In this document: positions 48,008 to 58,842 of the stretch, one piece after another
How positions within the stretch are numbered: the stretch's first letter is position 1
Layout: every line of letters starts with the position of its first letter
Origin: Lineus longissimus
Lineage: Eukaryota > Nemertea > Pilidiophora > Heteronemertea > Lineidae
Direction: 5' to 3'
DNA: 64,000 bases
Assembly: GCF_910592395.1 (NCBI RefSeq)
Contig: NC_088308.1
Coordinates: forward strand, 8,573,001-8,637,000
The notes under the pieces: generated by a model
What the model saw: the letters and a program-made list of their open reading frames with translations, nothing else
Told to the model about the DNA's origin: nothing
The model's database searches: none
Translations under genes and position numbers: made by a program

Positions 48008-49012
48008 ATGGCCCAAACTGGCATCACTGATAATCTCAATGAGTCGAGAGGAGAAAGTGCACCATCTCTCCTCGAAGAGGTTCTTGGATTTTACTTACCG
48101 CCAGTGCAGATATCTGTTGGATGGGTGGAAAATGCTTTCATCCTGATAGTGCTTTCAAATCGGCGGTACAGAGGCAGCCCAAGTTGCTTATCACTAAAGT
48201 TCTTAGCATGGTGGAGCTGTTTAGCTCACTTTATCACATTTCAAATTTACTTTTCAATGCGATTTCGCAGTGCCGCAGACTATCTCGGTGACTTCTTTTG
48301 TAAAGAGTTTACCTTCATCGGCTATGGAGGTATAAACTTACCTAGTTGGACCATCGTTCTTATGACGTTCTCACGATTTGTTGCTGTTGTTTTCCCGTTG
48401 CATGCATCGGCGATTTGTACCACAGGTGCCGTTAAACGATTTCAGCTAGTCGTTGTAATGGCACTCTGTGCCTGGGGTTTACCGTCAGCTATTTTTCAAA
48501 GGATGGCTAAGGATGATGAAATTGCCAGACTAGGTTGTTATTTTGACGTCCCTTCTTTCATCGCTTGGCTTTATGAAATAACACACGTGTTTCTTTTAGT
48601 AATAATACCATTTGCCATCATAGCTGTCCTAAACCTCATCATTATTGCTAAAATAAAGACCAAAGGTTCCGACAGGGGAAAGATGGGAGCAATTGTAACA
48701 AAAGAACAGAGAGCTTGCAAAAGGACAGCAATGACCTTAGTAGCTTTGGTAACAGCTATCTTTATCATTACTGCCATCCCCTACGCCATTCATGTCATGG
48801 TGTGGGATTTTGCGTACGCCTCTACAGAACTTACTTCAACACAGTTAGATCAATCTCGTATGTCTCACACAGTGGCAATGTTAACATTCCAAATTCGTGA
48901 CAATATGTATTTCTTCACTTTTTTCGTAGCATGTAAGCAATTCAGAGATGATTTTCTTCGATTGTTCTCCGTTTGCTCTTGCAAGAAATCGAAGGAAATG
49001 TCGCGAACATAG
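48008..49012 (+). CDS. Rhodopsin-like (class A) GPCR, paralogue 1
   Basis: An intronless 334-aa frame with seven hydrophobic segments. The N-terminus has a glycosylation site (NES at 11). TM1 keeps the G-x-x-E-N pattern (GWVENAFILIVL). Cys98 and Cys177 are placed for the TM3-ECL2 disulfide. The TM3 end reads FSRF instead of DRY. TM6 lacks the CWxP motif (FIITAIPYAI). TM7 reads RDNMYFFTFF followed by a basic tail. This is like lophotrochozoan/deuterostome peptide-receptor-like expansions; the ligand is unknown. Its near twin is at 51,246. Confidence 0.85.
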   Translation: MAQTGITDNLNESRGESAPSLLEEVLGFYLPPVQISVGWVENAFILIVLSNRRYRGSPSCLSLKFLAWWSCLAHFITFQIYFSMRFRSAADYLGDFFCKEFTFIGYGGINLPSWTIVLMTFSRFVAVVFPLHASAICTTGAVKRFQLVVVMALCAWGLPSAIFQRMAKDDEIARLGCYFDVPSFIAWLYEITHVFLLVIIPFAIIAVLNLIIIAKIKTKGSDRGKMGAIVTKEQRACKRTAMTLVALVTAIFIITAIPYAIHVMVWDFAYASTELTSTQLDQSRMSHTVAMLTFQIRDNMYFFTFFVACKQFRDDFLRLFSVCSCKKSKEMSRT

Positions 49013-49424
49013 TAACTCATGTCATTCCAAGTCCTGCTAATATCCTAAACGTACCTTTCATAAGGTTTCCCATGTACATTGTATCATTGTATAACATAGC
49101 ATGCCCAATGTCAGAAAAGGACTATTTTAAATCTTTGCCATAAAACATTGACTGTCAATCTAATGTCAATCTAAGAAAATTGGAAATTACTGAATTATTG
49201 GAAAGCTATTGGGTATAAATTAAATTTGGAATTTTGGTTAAATGGTGGAATAAAAACTGTGTGCATTCATGTGCTTGCTTTTCGCAATGCCTTGTTATAT
49301 AACGTATTTTAATGATATCAAATGCATGCAAATGAAACCAGCGGAAGTGGATTATTTCGCCTAATCGATGAGGTATCGATAAATGTTCTGTAAATGAATT
49401 TTTAATTGCCGTTGTCTGAAAAAT

Positions 49425-50195
49425 TGAATTGAATTGAAATTTACATTTACATACCGCAAAATCCTAATTTTGCTCTAATGCAGTGCTTCAAAATATCGTC
49501 TAAACAGATGGGTTTTTAGCCCGCACCTGAAAATAGCAACAGTCTTAGCCTTTTTAATCTCAATGCTGAGCTCATTCCAAAGTCTGGCCGCCTGTACAAG
49601 GAAGCTCCTGCCACTGTACGTCTCCAGGCGATACCTGGGGATCATCAGGAGACATTTGTCTTCGGACCTCAGGGATCGCCCGGAGTCACATGATGGGAGG
49701 AGCTCGGATATGTAAGCAGGGGCAAGTCCGTTTCTTGCTTTGTATATGAGGAGCATTGTCTTGAGCTCTATACGTTCACGGATTGGTAGCCAATGTAGAC
49801 TTCTCAGCACGGGGGTAATATGTTCACGTTTACGCGTCCCTGTGATTACTCGCGCTGCGTGATTCTGAACCTTTTGTAGCTTATCAAGTACATTTTCATC
49901 GGCACCAACGAGCAGGCTATTACGATAATCCAGTCTGGATATGACAGTTGATTGCACTAGAAGTTTCGTAGCTTCTTGCGTAAGGAGCTTTCGCATGCGG
50001 CCAATGTTTCGGATTCGAAATGTTGCACACTGGGCCCATTGACAGCGTTTGATCAAACATAACACCAAGATTTCTGACTGGGTCAGGTAACACATTGACC
50101 TTTATGTCAGCGACCATCAGGGCATGGATATTGAGTGAGTTTACGACTCTCTGAGACCCAAACACCTTGATCTCCGTCTTGGTATACATATAGAA
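49425..50195 (-). mobile_element. CR1/L2-type LINE, 5-prime truncated reverse transcriptase
   Basis: 49,475-50,095 encodes the C-terminus of a non-LTR reverse transcriptase: SRLDYRNSLLVG, LDKLQKVQNHAARVI, ITPVLRSLHWLPI and YKARNGLAPAYISELL. The piece just upstream (49,920-50,189, VNVLPDPVRNLGVMFDQ) is in another frame, so the copy is dead. The 3-prime end is a short ATTGA repeat near 49,425. It is inserted in the spacer between the two GPCR genes. Confidence 0.88.
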
Positions 50196-51245
50196 ACTTT
50201 GTAGAACAGTACAACTACATCATGATCCTTCTTGGGAAGTCGTCGAATTCAAAAGGTTGATACTTGAGATTAGTTAATGGATCGTGTTATCAAAGGCTCA
50301 TTCATTCCGTTAACTATGTGATAACTGGCTGGCTATAGATATTTAAGAGAGAGGACGGAACAAGTACATACTACAGTCTGTAACAACATACTTGTATCAG
50401 TCTGATATGCATGACCACCGAAAAGCGGCAATTTGTGATCACTTCGTCTTCAAATATCCACCTGGGATTTATAATTTCGAGGTAAGCAGGTCACCTTATC
50501 ATTTGCTGTTAGAGCACCACTGACTGTAGTGATAGGTTCTCATAGTGCATATGCCATGCATTTTAAAAGTGGTACTATGGCATATGCATAAGGAGTAATC
50601 TAACTGCTTGTCGAACGGCAATGAAAGTCGGCATTTCATGAACCGCAAGATGAGGAATGGCGAAATATAGCAAGATGAGTAATCATTGTTACCTGACCCT
50701 TGATTTTCTGCTTCACTGGATTATGGCAGTTACCATTTCCGATGCTGCCGCTAATATATCCATTTCACGCAAGTGAGGCCTAAGACAATACAAAGGCTAC
50801 GGTAAGCTACCGCATGTCCAAGCAGTAAGAACAAAACAAAAATCCTAAAATGTTCTTTGAAACAATAATTTGGCCTGGGATCGGGATGGAGAAGGACCCG
50901 AACTGGATCAGTCTCTTTTAACTCGGATACATTTAAGCACTCTTGCATACCAGGCACAGGTGGCATTTTGAAGAAACCACGTTGAACATCAATTAATTTC
51001 ACTTCAGATTCTGGTCTGGTCTGGTCGGGTTTGGTTTGGTCCCATGTAAACGGCGCTATCGTGAAGTCACTGCTTTGGTTGCCACAGAAGACGTTTGAAA
51101 ATGATTGAAGAAGGTTTTCGTTCAGAAGATTACATGCAGTGGCAATCTAACGATACAATTGGACGATTCGTAAGTCTTTCGAAAACTGTCCTTCCGAAGA
51201 TTTCTTCTGACGTCCAACTGAAAAAGAGTTCGTATAAACGTACCA

Positions 51246-52250
51246 ATGGCCCAAACTAGCATCACTGGCAATCTAAATACGTCCAGAGTAGAAAGTTCAC
51301 CATCTCTCCTCGAAGAGGTTCTAGGGTTTTACTTACCTCCAGTGCAGATATCTGTTGGATGGGTGGAAAATGCTTTCATCCTGATAGTGCTTTCAAATCG
51401 GCGATACAAAGGCAGCTCAAGTTGCCTATTACTAAAGTTGTTTGCATTGTGGAGCTGTTTAGCTCACTTTGTCATATTTCAAGCTTACTTTTCAGTGCGA
51501 TTTCGCAGTGCCGCAGATTATCTCGGTGACTTCTTTTGTAAAGAGTTTACCTTCATCGCCTATGGAGGTATAAACTTACCTAGTTGGACCATCGTTCTTA
51601 TGACGTTCTCACGATTTGTTGCTGTTGTTTTCCCGTTGCATGCATCGGCGATTTGTACCACAGGTGCCGTAAAGCGATTTCAACTAGTCATTGTTATCGC
51701 ATTCTCTGTCTGGGGTTTACCGTGTGCTATTTTTCAAAGGATGGCTAAGGATGATGAAATTGCCAGACTAGGATGTTATTTTGACGTCCCTTCTTTCATC
51801 GCCTGGCTTTATGAAATAACACACGTGTTTCTTTTAGTAATAATACCACTTGGCATCATAGCCGTCCTGAACATCATCATTATTGCTAAAATAAAGACCA
51901 AAGGCTCCGAGAGGGGAAAGATGGGAGCAATTGTAACAAATGATCAGAGAGCTGGCGAAAGGACAGCAATGACCTTAGTAGCGTTGGTAACAGCTGCCTT
52001 TATCATTACTACCATCCCCTACGCCATTCATGTCGTAGTGTGGGATTTTGCCTTCGCCTCTAAAGAACTTACCACAACACAGTTAGAACAATCTCGTCTG
52101 TCTCACACAGTGGCAATTTTTACATTCCAAATTCGTGACAATATGTATTTCTTTACCTTTTTCGTAGCATGCAAGCAATTCAGAAATGATTTTTTTCGAT
52201 TGTTCTCTGTTTGCCTATGCACGAAGTCGAGGAAAACGTCGCGAACATAG
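51246..52250 (+). CDS. Rhodopsin-like (class A) GPCR, paralogue 2
   Basis: 334 aa, collinear without gaps with 48,008-49,012 and close to it throughout; changes concentrate in the N-terminus (N-glycosylation NTS), TM2, TM4 and TM7. The same FSRF, IPYAI and RDNMYFF motifs are present. Intact twins of equal length with conservative changes argue that both are functional. About 75 bp of 5-prime flank (GGACGATTCGTAAGTCTT and onwards) is shared and probably holds the promoter or untranslated leader. Confidence 0.85.
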   Translation: MAQTSITGNLNTSRVESSPSLLEEVLGFYLPPVQISVGWVENAFILIVLSNRRYKGSSSCLLLKLFALWSCLAHFVIFQAYFSVRFRSAADYLGDFFCKEFTFIAYGGINLPSWTIVLMTFSRFVAVVFPLHASAICTTGAVKRFQLVIVIAFSVWGLPCAIFQRMAKDDEIARLGCYFDVPSFIAWLYEITHVFLLVIIPLGIIAVLNIIIIAKIKTKGSERGKMGAIVTNDQRAGERTAMTLVALVTAAFIITTIPYAIHVVVWDFAFASKELTTTQLEQSRLSHTVAIFTFQIRDNMYFFTFFVACKQFRNDFFRLFSVCLCTKSRKTSRT

Positions 52251-52539
52251 TAACTCATGTCATTCCAAGTCGTACTAATTTCCTAAACGTATTTTTCATA
52301 AAGTTTCTCACGTACATTGTATCATATTGCATGCCCAATGACAGAAAAGGACTATTTAAATCTTTGCCATAAAACATTGACTATGACCAATCTAGAAAAT
52401 TGAAATTACTGCATGATTGGATAGCTATTGGTTGTCAATTAAATTTGGAATTTTAGTTAAATGGTGGAATAAAAACTGTGTGCATTCATGTGCTTGCTTT
52501 TCGCAATACCTTGTTAAATAACGAATTTTAACGAAATCT

Positions 52540-53460
52540 GCAGTAACATATCAAGCTCCCTTGGAAGTCATCGAATTCAAAAGGTTGATACTTGAGATTG
52601 GTAGATGTATCGTGTTATCGAAGGCTCATTCATTCGGTAGATCATGTACTAACTAGATTATTAAATATATAAGAGAGAGGACCGACGTAGTACAAACTTC
52701 AGAGTGTAACAACATACATGTACATGTATCCGGCTTATAGGCATGACCACCTAACTAAACAGGGACAGTTTGTGACTTCCATCTTCAAATATCGACTTTG
52801 GATATAAAAAATTGAGGTAAGCAGGACACCTTATCATTTTCTGTTTGATCACCAGCATATGCCATGTATTGTAAAACTGGTATTATGGTACTATGCACTA
52901 GGAGTAACCTAACTTCCTGTCGAACAGCACTGAAAATCGGCATATCACGAACCGCGAGATGAGAAACTGCGACATATAGCGAGATGAGTAATCCTTGATT
53001 TTCTGCTTCACTAGATTATGACAGTTGACATATCCGATGCTGCCGTCAACATCTTCCAGTTTCGATGTATATAAGAAGTCAGTGAAGACCTTATTTTTAA
53101 AAAGATATTACAATGTTTAAATTTTTACAAGTTTTTAAATGTATTATCAATATCTTATCTTTTTCAATATTTGTGTGCAATGAATGTTTTATCTCTGTAA
53201 AGCGCCCTAGAGCGGATTTTCTGATTAGGGCGCTATATAAATTCTGTATAATAATAATAATGATAATATCTCCATTTAACGCCAGTGAGGCCGGTTACAA
53301 AGGCTCCTGTATGAAACTGCATGTCCAAGCACGAAGAACAAAACAAATGACCTAAAAAGTTCTAATTGAAACAATAATTTGATCCGAGATCGGGTTGGAA
53401 AATGAGCCAAACTGGATCAGTCGCTTTTAACTCGTATGCATTTAAGCAACTGCAGGCTGT
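52540..53460. repeat. Orphan GPCR-unit 5-prime flank after GPCR 2
   Basis: Matches 46,920-47,560 and 50,220-50,930 (GTCATCGAATTCAAAAGGTT, CTAGGAGTAACCTAACT, GAACCGCGAGATGAG). No receptor gene follows; the homology fades into the DIRS region. A further GPCR copy was probably lost here. Confidence 0.7.
53050..53275 (+). mobile_element. Retroposon 3-prime end with ATAATA tail
   Basis: Inserted into the orphan flank (compare 47,450-47,465, the uninterrupted site). It ends AGGGCGCTATATAAATTCTG followed by TATAATAATAATAATG, a tail typical of invertebrate CR1/L2-like LINEs and their SINEs. ATCT flanks both sides. Confidence 0.65.
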
Positions 53461-53656
53461 CCTCTATCATGCAGTAGTGATCTAATAAGAAAAAAAACCC
53501 GACTGAGTGATCGGTCCGAGTCGCCGGATCAGAAAATTATCGAAAATTAACGTTTTTTGACGTGAAGACGTCAATTGTGAAGGCGTCAAGACGTGAAGAC
53601 GTCAAGACGTCAATTATGACGTAAGTTGAAGGCGATGTCACACAAAATTTCCATTT

Positions 53657-56172
53657 CCTGTGGAAATGTCATTTTATTAGTTCATACCTACCCAGGTCAG
53701 ACTTTTGCATGTGTACTTCATTCGGACACACCCGAGGAAGAAATAATCTATTTATAATAGAAATCTCTTAGCTAGTTTGCTTAGCTACACCTAGGCGACG
53801 CCCCTATACAGCCTCTGCCTCGTGTGAGCCGCCATCATAGTACTTATTACTCGAGCGAACCGAGTAAGTCCCGTTGCTGTGGGGACAGGCAGGGCGGGTA
53901 GTCTGACCTGGGTAGGTATGAAGTAATAAAATGACATTTCCACAGGAAAAGGAATTTTTTTGTCGTTCATACTCTACCAAGGTCAGACTTTTGCATCGAA
54001 TACCAACAATTAAAGGAAGGAGGGTAAACGGTGACTTACCATGTAGTGAAGTGAACTGTCTCCAAGCTGCACAGCAGAATCCAACGGGTGAGACCAGGGG
54101 ACCCAGAGAGAGAATGCTTGGGAAAAATCCGGGCTAGAGGTCAACAGGCCCTTTGACAACAAAGGGAAGCATAACTGGGAAACCCATCTAGACGGGGACA
54201 AAACCACCTCAACACGGTATAAGCTCAGCACATATCGTCAAGAGACACAATGTGGAAAAAAATTTTTTCAAGAAAGAGAGCACGCCCCAGAATAACATGG
54301 AGCGGCCTCACTGACTAACTCTCAAAAGTCCTAGGCGGCTGAACCCTAGGACAGCTGGACCCGGCGACAGTCTATGGAACAACCCTCCTCCCCCCCCCCC
54401 CCCCCCCCGCTTAAAAAGGAGGGAGGACAAGACAGTCAGCAGGAGAGAAAATCGACGAGTGGTCTAGGCAGGGAAACACCTAGACCACGTGCTAAGCAGC
54501 GACAACTGGACCAAGAGACAGCATACCGTCTATAACTTGGAACAATCGCTCATATAATACTGGGAGAAGGTAGAGTGAGAACTCCACGTAGCCGCATCTA
54601 AAACCTCGTTCAGCGCCACTCTCTTATACTCGGCCCACGAAGTAGAAATGGCCCGAATCTCGTGGGCCGTAATGGCGCCTAGGCGACGAAGCTCTGGAGA
54701 AACGAGTGTCATAGAATAAGCCATCCGGATGGTGGCCACCAACCATCTGGCGACCGTGGCTGCAGCTATCTCCCTAGTAAACCCCTCTCTATAAGACAAA
54801 AAGAGGCGCTTCCTGCCTAGGCAAACAGCAGGCTCCTTAGTCTTATTAGAATAGAACTTCAATGCCCGAACAGGACAGAGAGTTCTGTCCGGAAGGTCTC
54901 TAGAGACCGTAGCGGATAACGAGGGGATAAAAACCGGGCGCCTGGAGGTGTGCGGCGCCTGGTTTTTAGCCAGAAAGCCTGGGACAAATTCTAGGACCAC
55001 GCCCCTCTCAGTGAAAGTCAATTTATCAAAGGCTAAAGCATGGAGCACAGACCGCCGCTGTGCCGTGGCCAAAGCCACCAGGAAAACGGTCTTAAAGGTC
55101 AGATGTTTAAAATCTGCCTGATTCATGGGCTCAAATGGAAATTTCATGAGAACCCTTAAGTCCCACTTGGGGGAGAGCTGAATGGAGCGAGGACGCTCCA
55201 AAGACATATTGCGAAGCAACGATGAAACAGCGTCATCCCAAGACGGTTGCCACGATTCAGTCAGCTTTAAGGTGACCGAAACGGCGGAGCGATAACCTTT
55301 CTCTCCCTGAACCGAAAACTTCCGGACCGAGAATAGAAAATTCAAGAAGTCGAGGAAGTTGGGAAGAGAGGGAGCGACCGGAGAAACTCTGTGCTCCCGA
55401 CACCAGTCTCGAAAGACAGCCAACTTGCTATCATATGAATCAAGGGTAGACTGTCTTTGAGGTTGGGCGATTTTACGGATAACGTCTTCCGAAAAGCCTC
55501 TCTCTCGGAGGAAATACCCGACAGCCTCCAGGCGTGAAGCTTGTAAAAAGAAGGGTCTTGATGATAGACCCGGCCGATCGGGTGATAAAGCAGACGGTCC
55601 CACGCCGGCAGGCGGCGGGGATGATCCGTCAGCAGCTCCAGCAGAACCGGGAACCAGGTCTGGTTCGGCCAGGACGGTGCTATCTGACCCGTGAACTGGC
55701 CACCTTGTTGAGTACCGGTAGCAACAGAGGGGTTGGCGGGTATGCATAAGCATTGAGGCCGTCCCAGGAGGCCGACAGGCTGTCCACTCCCAAGGCCTCC
55801 CCGTCCGGGAGGGGTGAGTAGTACAGGGGAACCTCTTGTTCAACCGAGTCGCAAACAAGTCCACGACCGGAGCATCCCACAGGACCCCCAGGCGAGAGAC
55901 CACCTCGCGATGGAGGGTCCACTCTGTCTGGACCAGACGGTCCGACCTTGAAAGGGCGTCGGCCAAGATATTCCTCTTGCCGGGGATGTGACGGGGGAGG
56001 AGCTGGATATCCAAGCGGCGACAAAGCTGCATGAGCTCCCAAGTGAGACGGCACAATGTGTCGGATCTCGTCCCCCCCCCTGTCTCCGAATATAAGCGAC
56101 CACCGTCGAATTGTGGGAGAAAAGAGAAACCCTGTGACCCCTCAGATGAGACGTAAAGGCCCTCACGGCCAG
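53657..56172 (-). mobile_element. DIRS-like tyrosine-recombinase retrotransposon, 5-prime part cut off
   Basis: Read on the minus strand, the element begins inside RNase H at 56,172 and ends in an inverted terminal structure: 53,657-53,712 is inverted at 53,898-53,955 (TCATACCTACCCAGGTCAGA). Inverted termini suit DIRS elements. The reverse transcriptase half is missing because the virus-like element at 56,173 interrupts it; the remainder should lie beyond the window. Confidence 0.8.
54530..56172 (-). pseudogene. DIRS RNase H remnant and tyrosine recombinase
   Basis: RNase H pieces are NSTVVAYIRRQGG (56,090-56,130) and HIPGKRNILADALSR, followed by VDLFATRLNKR. The frame changes at a G10 run near 56,069-56,078, and again after NKR, where family-like sequence continues in another frame (YYSPLPDGEALGVDSLSA). 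The tyrosine recombinase half (54,530-55,560) is open: RRSVLHALAFDKL, the HEIR motif and FSQYYM carry the catalytic Arg, His-x-x-Arg and Tyr. The recombinase looks undamaged, but the polyprotein as a whole cannot be translated. Confidence 0.8.
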
Positions 56173-56308
56173 GATAGAATATATGTATTGTGGTGGTAGG
56201 AATATAGGTATTTTGAAGCTATTTTAACAAAAGCCCTTACAGGCCTTTTTGTCTCAAATTAGCTTAGAAACCCCTAAGAACCAGACACCACAATACATAT
56301 ATTCTATC
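56173..56308. repeat. Terminal palindrome of the virus-like element
   Basis: Perfect 23-bp arms at 56,173-56,195 (GATAGAATATATGTATTGTG...) and 56,286-56,308, with a 90-bp spacer. The left arm begins exactly where DIRS coding homology ends. It could be a hairpin telomere, a folded terminal repeat, or a MITE that marks the junction. Confidence 0.8.
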
Positions 56309-56458
56309 ATTCATTAGATTCCCAGTGAAGCGTTGCAATGAAATGGTCAGTGAAATGGTGAGGGAATACTAGAGTTCAATGGGTTATTCCATTAAAATAA
56401 ATGGCCTGTTTACTGTCTTCATTAACCAAAATTCAAGGAAAAAATTCAAGTAAATTAA

Positions 56459-57850
56459 ATGTATTATCCAATAGCAAATCAACATAAAAGTAAATTCACC
56501 TATGACTTCTTTAATTTAGAAGTAACTGTTAATACTAATAACTTCTTCCGCCTACAAGAAACTAAGATAACACCTGGGTTTTTGAGCCTGAAAAATAAGA
56601 AAGACTGTCTGCTACTGGAAAAGAATCCATTATCGTTTTACCAGAACCAATTTAACATGGCTGTTTGGTTTGCTACAACAGGTTGTGGTATTTCAATAGA
56701 CGATCACTTGAATCACAGTGACCCATTGTTAAGGTCAATTTACAGGTTTCATGTTTACTATCAAATATTGAAGATCATGAAGAATCTAGAGATACCAATT
56801 CCAGGTGAAAGTGATTTTAATGAGACAAACAATAACATTAACCGTAGGAAACTAGGAGGGTTATTGAGTGAATTTGGTTTAAAAGACGAGTACGATTTCT
56901 CGGTGTTTGAAAATAACGGTGGTTGGAGGTCATGGAGTGTACCGGATTACAACCCGAACATAACTGATCCCGGATATTACATCAATGATTCTAAAATCAA
57001 TTTCTTCCTCATGCAAGTTCATGAAAATAGAATGCCACCGATGTTCAGTAAAGACTGGGATGCTGGAATGGCTAATTTCAAATATCCAGATATTTTCATC
57101 AAGGATCATGTCAGGAGACACAAGAATGTATTTGATGTAATTACACAAAATGAATGTCAAACCTATCAACAATTCATGATATTTAAATCAAATGGTTTCT
57201 CTAATCCTGGAATAGAGAGGTTGAATGATACAATAAGAACATATGTTTACTGTATTCTGGGTGCTCAGGCGTTGACCAGAACACCAATAATTGGAGTACC
57301 GGGTACAGAATTGGATGCACAGAAGGAATTTAACAAACTATTAAAGGATTCGATTAATCAACATCCTGATATTCCCACTTCAATTCAAAGATATCAAAAA
57401 GCAGTGAGTGACACTCATACAAGACTAGATTATGTAATATCACCAGGATTGTATGTCATAGGATCAAATATGGTACTCGTTATTGGTAAGCTGGATAACT
57501 ACAATAATAACATTTTAATAGCACCAAAAAATGCTAAACCCGGTAAGAATGACATTAACCACAAAAAGACCTTACCACCACCACTGATGGAAGGAAATAG
57601 TTCTAAGAAAATAAGAGTTAAGAGTAGCGTTGGTACATCAATGACGGACTTCGTCCTGAGAGCAAAGCTCGAGACCAGTCATAAACCAAAGAGTAATGTT
57701 GATTCACCAAAAACAACTGAAACCTCAAAGAATACTCCTACTACTACTAAACTTGACACCAAAGTTGAGAAGGTGGATGATACTCATGAAACAATTAAAT
57801 TCATGCTTTACTCAGTTGTTGGTACATTGATTGTTTTTATGGTTAGATAA
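56459..57850 (+). CDS. Virus-like element protein, 463 aa, C-terminal membrane anchor
   Basis: It begins MYYPIANQHKS. A compact motif NMAVWFATTGCGIS lies near residue 67-80, followed by LLRSIYRFHVYYQ; I recall similar segments in proteins of Polinton-like elements of cnidarians and other invertebrates but cannot name the family. Residues 1-355 look globular. A linker rich in K, T and S (about 370-440) holds one copy of the dispersed repeat (residues 395-406), and a transmembrane segment closes the protein (LYSVVGTLIVFMV). It is the first gene from the left end and may be a structural protein; function unknown. Confidence 0.75.
   Translation: MYYPIANQHKSKFTYDFFNLEVTVNTNNFFRLQETKITPGFLSLKNKKDCLLLEKNPLSFYQNQFNMAVWFATTGCGISIDDHLNHSDPLLRSIYRFHVYYQILKIMKNLEIPIPGESDFNETNNNINRRKLGGLLSEFGLKDEYDFSVFENNGGWRSWSVPDYNPNITDPGYYINDSKINFFLMQVHENRMPPMFSKDWDAGMANFKYPDIFIKDHVRRHKNVFDVITQNECQTYQQFMIFKSNGFSNPGIERLNDTIRTYVYCILGAQALTRTPIIGVPGTELDAQKEFNKLLKDSINQHPDIPTSIQRYQKAVSDTHTRLDYVISPGLYVIGSNMVLVIGKLDNYNNNILIAPKNAKPGKNDINHKKTLPPPLMEGNSSKKIRVKSSVGTSMTDFVLRAKLETSHKPKSNVDSPKTTETSKNTPTTTKLDTKVEKVDDTHETIKFMLYSVVGTLIVFMVR
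57643..57675 (-). repeat. Dispersed double-hairpin repeat in the 463-aa gene
   Basis: GGACTTCGTCCTGAGAGC then AAAGCTCGAG, in the reverse orientation. It is read in frame as DFVLRAKLE within the low-complexity linker before the membrane anchor. Confidence 0.9.
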
Positions 57851-57860
57851 ATAAGTAATT

Positions 57861-58787
57861 ATGGCTGAAGGAGGTGAAAATTATGAAATGGATGATTACG
57901 ATTCACAATCATCATCATCATCAGGAACTTTTGAACAAATTCTAGAAATGAGAAAGGATGATTTAATTAATCAATATATTCACGCAAGATACAACACAGG
58001 TGAAATCAATAGAACTTTTCAAGATGACGGCACAACATACAACACAGGAGGTGAATATATCCAAATGGATGAGATAGATCCTAATACAAGTGAAATCAAT
58101 AGAACTTTTCAAGATGACGGCACAACATACAACACAGGAGGTGAAAATCTTACTACTGAAACTGCATTCAGTACACCAGAAAGAGTAAGAGGTATTGTCC
58201 CTGAATTGATGGAAAAGGAGTTAAGTTACGATACAATAGAGGATAAACTTGATAAAGCATTGGGAGGATCAAACTGGAATTATGACAAGAAAAAATTGAG
58301 TAATCTTTCACCACACATTAGTTACAATGGAAACAAACTTTATTACAATCCGAGAAATTCTGAATTTGATTTGATAAAAGATAAACGAGGAAACAAAAAT
58401 TTATTTGAATATCCTGATAAAAATGGAGAAAAGATAAAGTTAATTCCTTTAACTAAGGATAATGGAAGCTTCTATGCTGAAGGCACATTAAAGACTAAGT
58501 TTGGTACTAGATTTGCTGACATGATTAGAGGTATGATTGCACCTGACCCACCAGTAAGGGAACCTACATTAGTAACCCCTGAAACACAGGCAGTAATTAA
58601 TGAGGTAAACAGTTCAAACAAACCAATAGATAAACTGATAGATTCTAATGATGATGAACTTAAAACACTGGGTTTTACTGAAAATGCCTTGAGAGAACTT
58701 AGAGGGTTAAAACAGGCTGGTGATGATCTAGCTACAGTAAAGAGGGATAAGGACATGCAAATACAAGAACTAGAAAAAAATTCATAA
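57861..58787 (+). CDS. Virus-like element protein, 308 aa, acidic, coiled-coil end
   Basis: Starts 10 bp after the previous stop. Two direct copies of INRTFQDDGTTYNTGGE occur 30 residues apart near the N-terminus. The middle is charged and the end (about 260-308) is a coiled coil (LRELRGLKQAGDDLATVK). The frame stops at 58,785-58,787 directly after an A7 run (58,774-58,780). In the frame one base ahead, reading stays open straight into the next gene, whose start is also coiled coil. The two are probably one gene (57,861-59,469) split by one extra base, or linked by programmed frameshifting. Confidence 0.7.
   Translation: MAEGGENYEMDDYDSQSSSSSGTFEQILEMRKDDLINQYIHARYNTGEINRTFQDDGTTYNTGGEYIQMDEIDPNTSEINRTFQDDGTTYNTGGENLTTETAFSTPERVRGIVPELMEKELSYDTIEDKLDKALGGSNWNYDKKKLSNLSPHISYNGNKLYYNPRNSEFDLIKDKRGNKNLFEYPDKNGEKIKLIPLTKDNGSFYAEGTLKTKFGTRFADMIRGMIAPDPPVREPTLVTPETQAVINEVNSSNKPIDKLIDSNDDELKTLGFTENALRELRGLKQAGDDLATVKRDKDMQIQELEKNS
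58000..58145 (+). repeat. Internal direct repeat in the 308-aa gene, 90-bp period
   Basis: 58,000-58,055 and 58,090-58,145 share about 56 bp with essentially no differences, giving the duplicated TFQDDGTTYNTGG motif. This suggests a recent slippage or gene-conversion event. Confidence 0.9.
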
Positions 58788-58842
58788 TTTAACAAGAGAC
58801 TATGTAAAGTCTGTAGAAGAAGATTCTAAAGACACGGGGGAG

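Noticed and set aside
58774-58790. Programmed -1 frameshift at the A AAA AAT heptamer
   Set aside because: The -1 frame meets a stop after three codons; only the +1 frame leads into the downstream gene.
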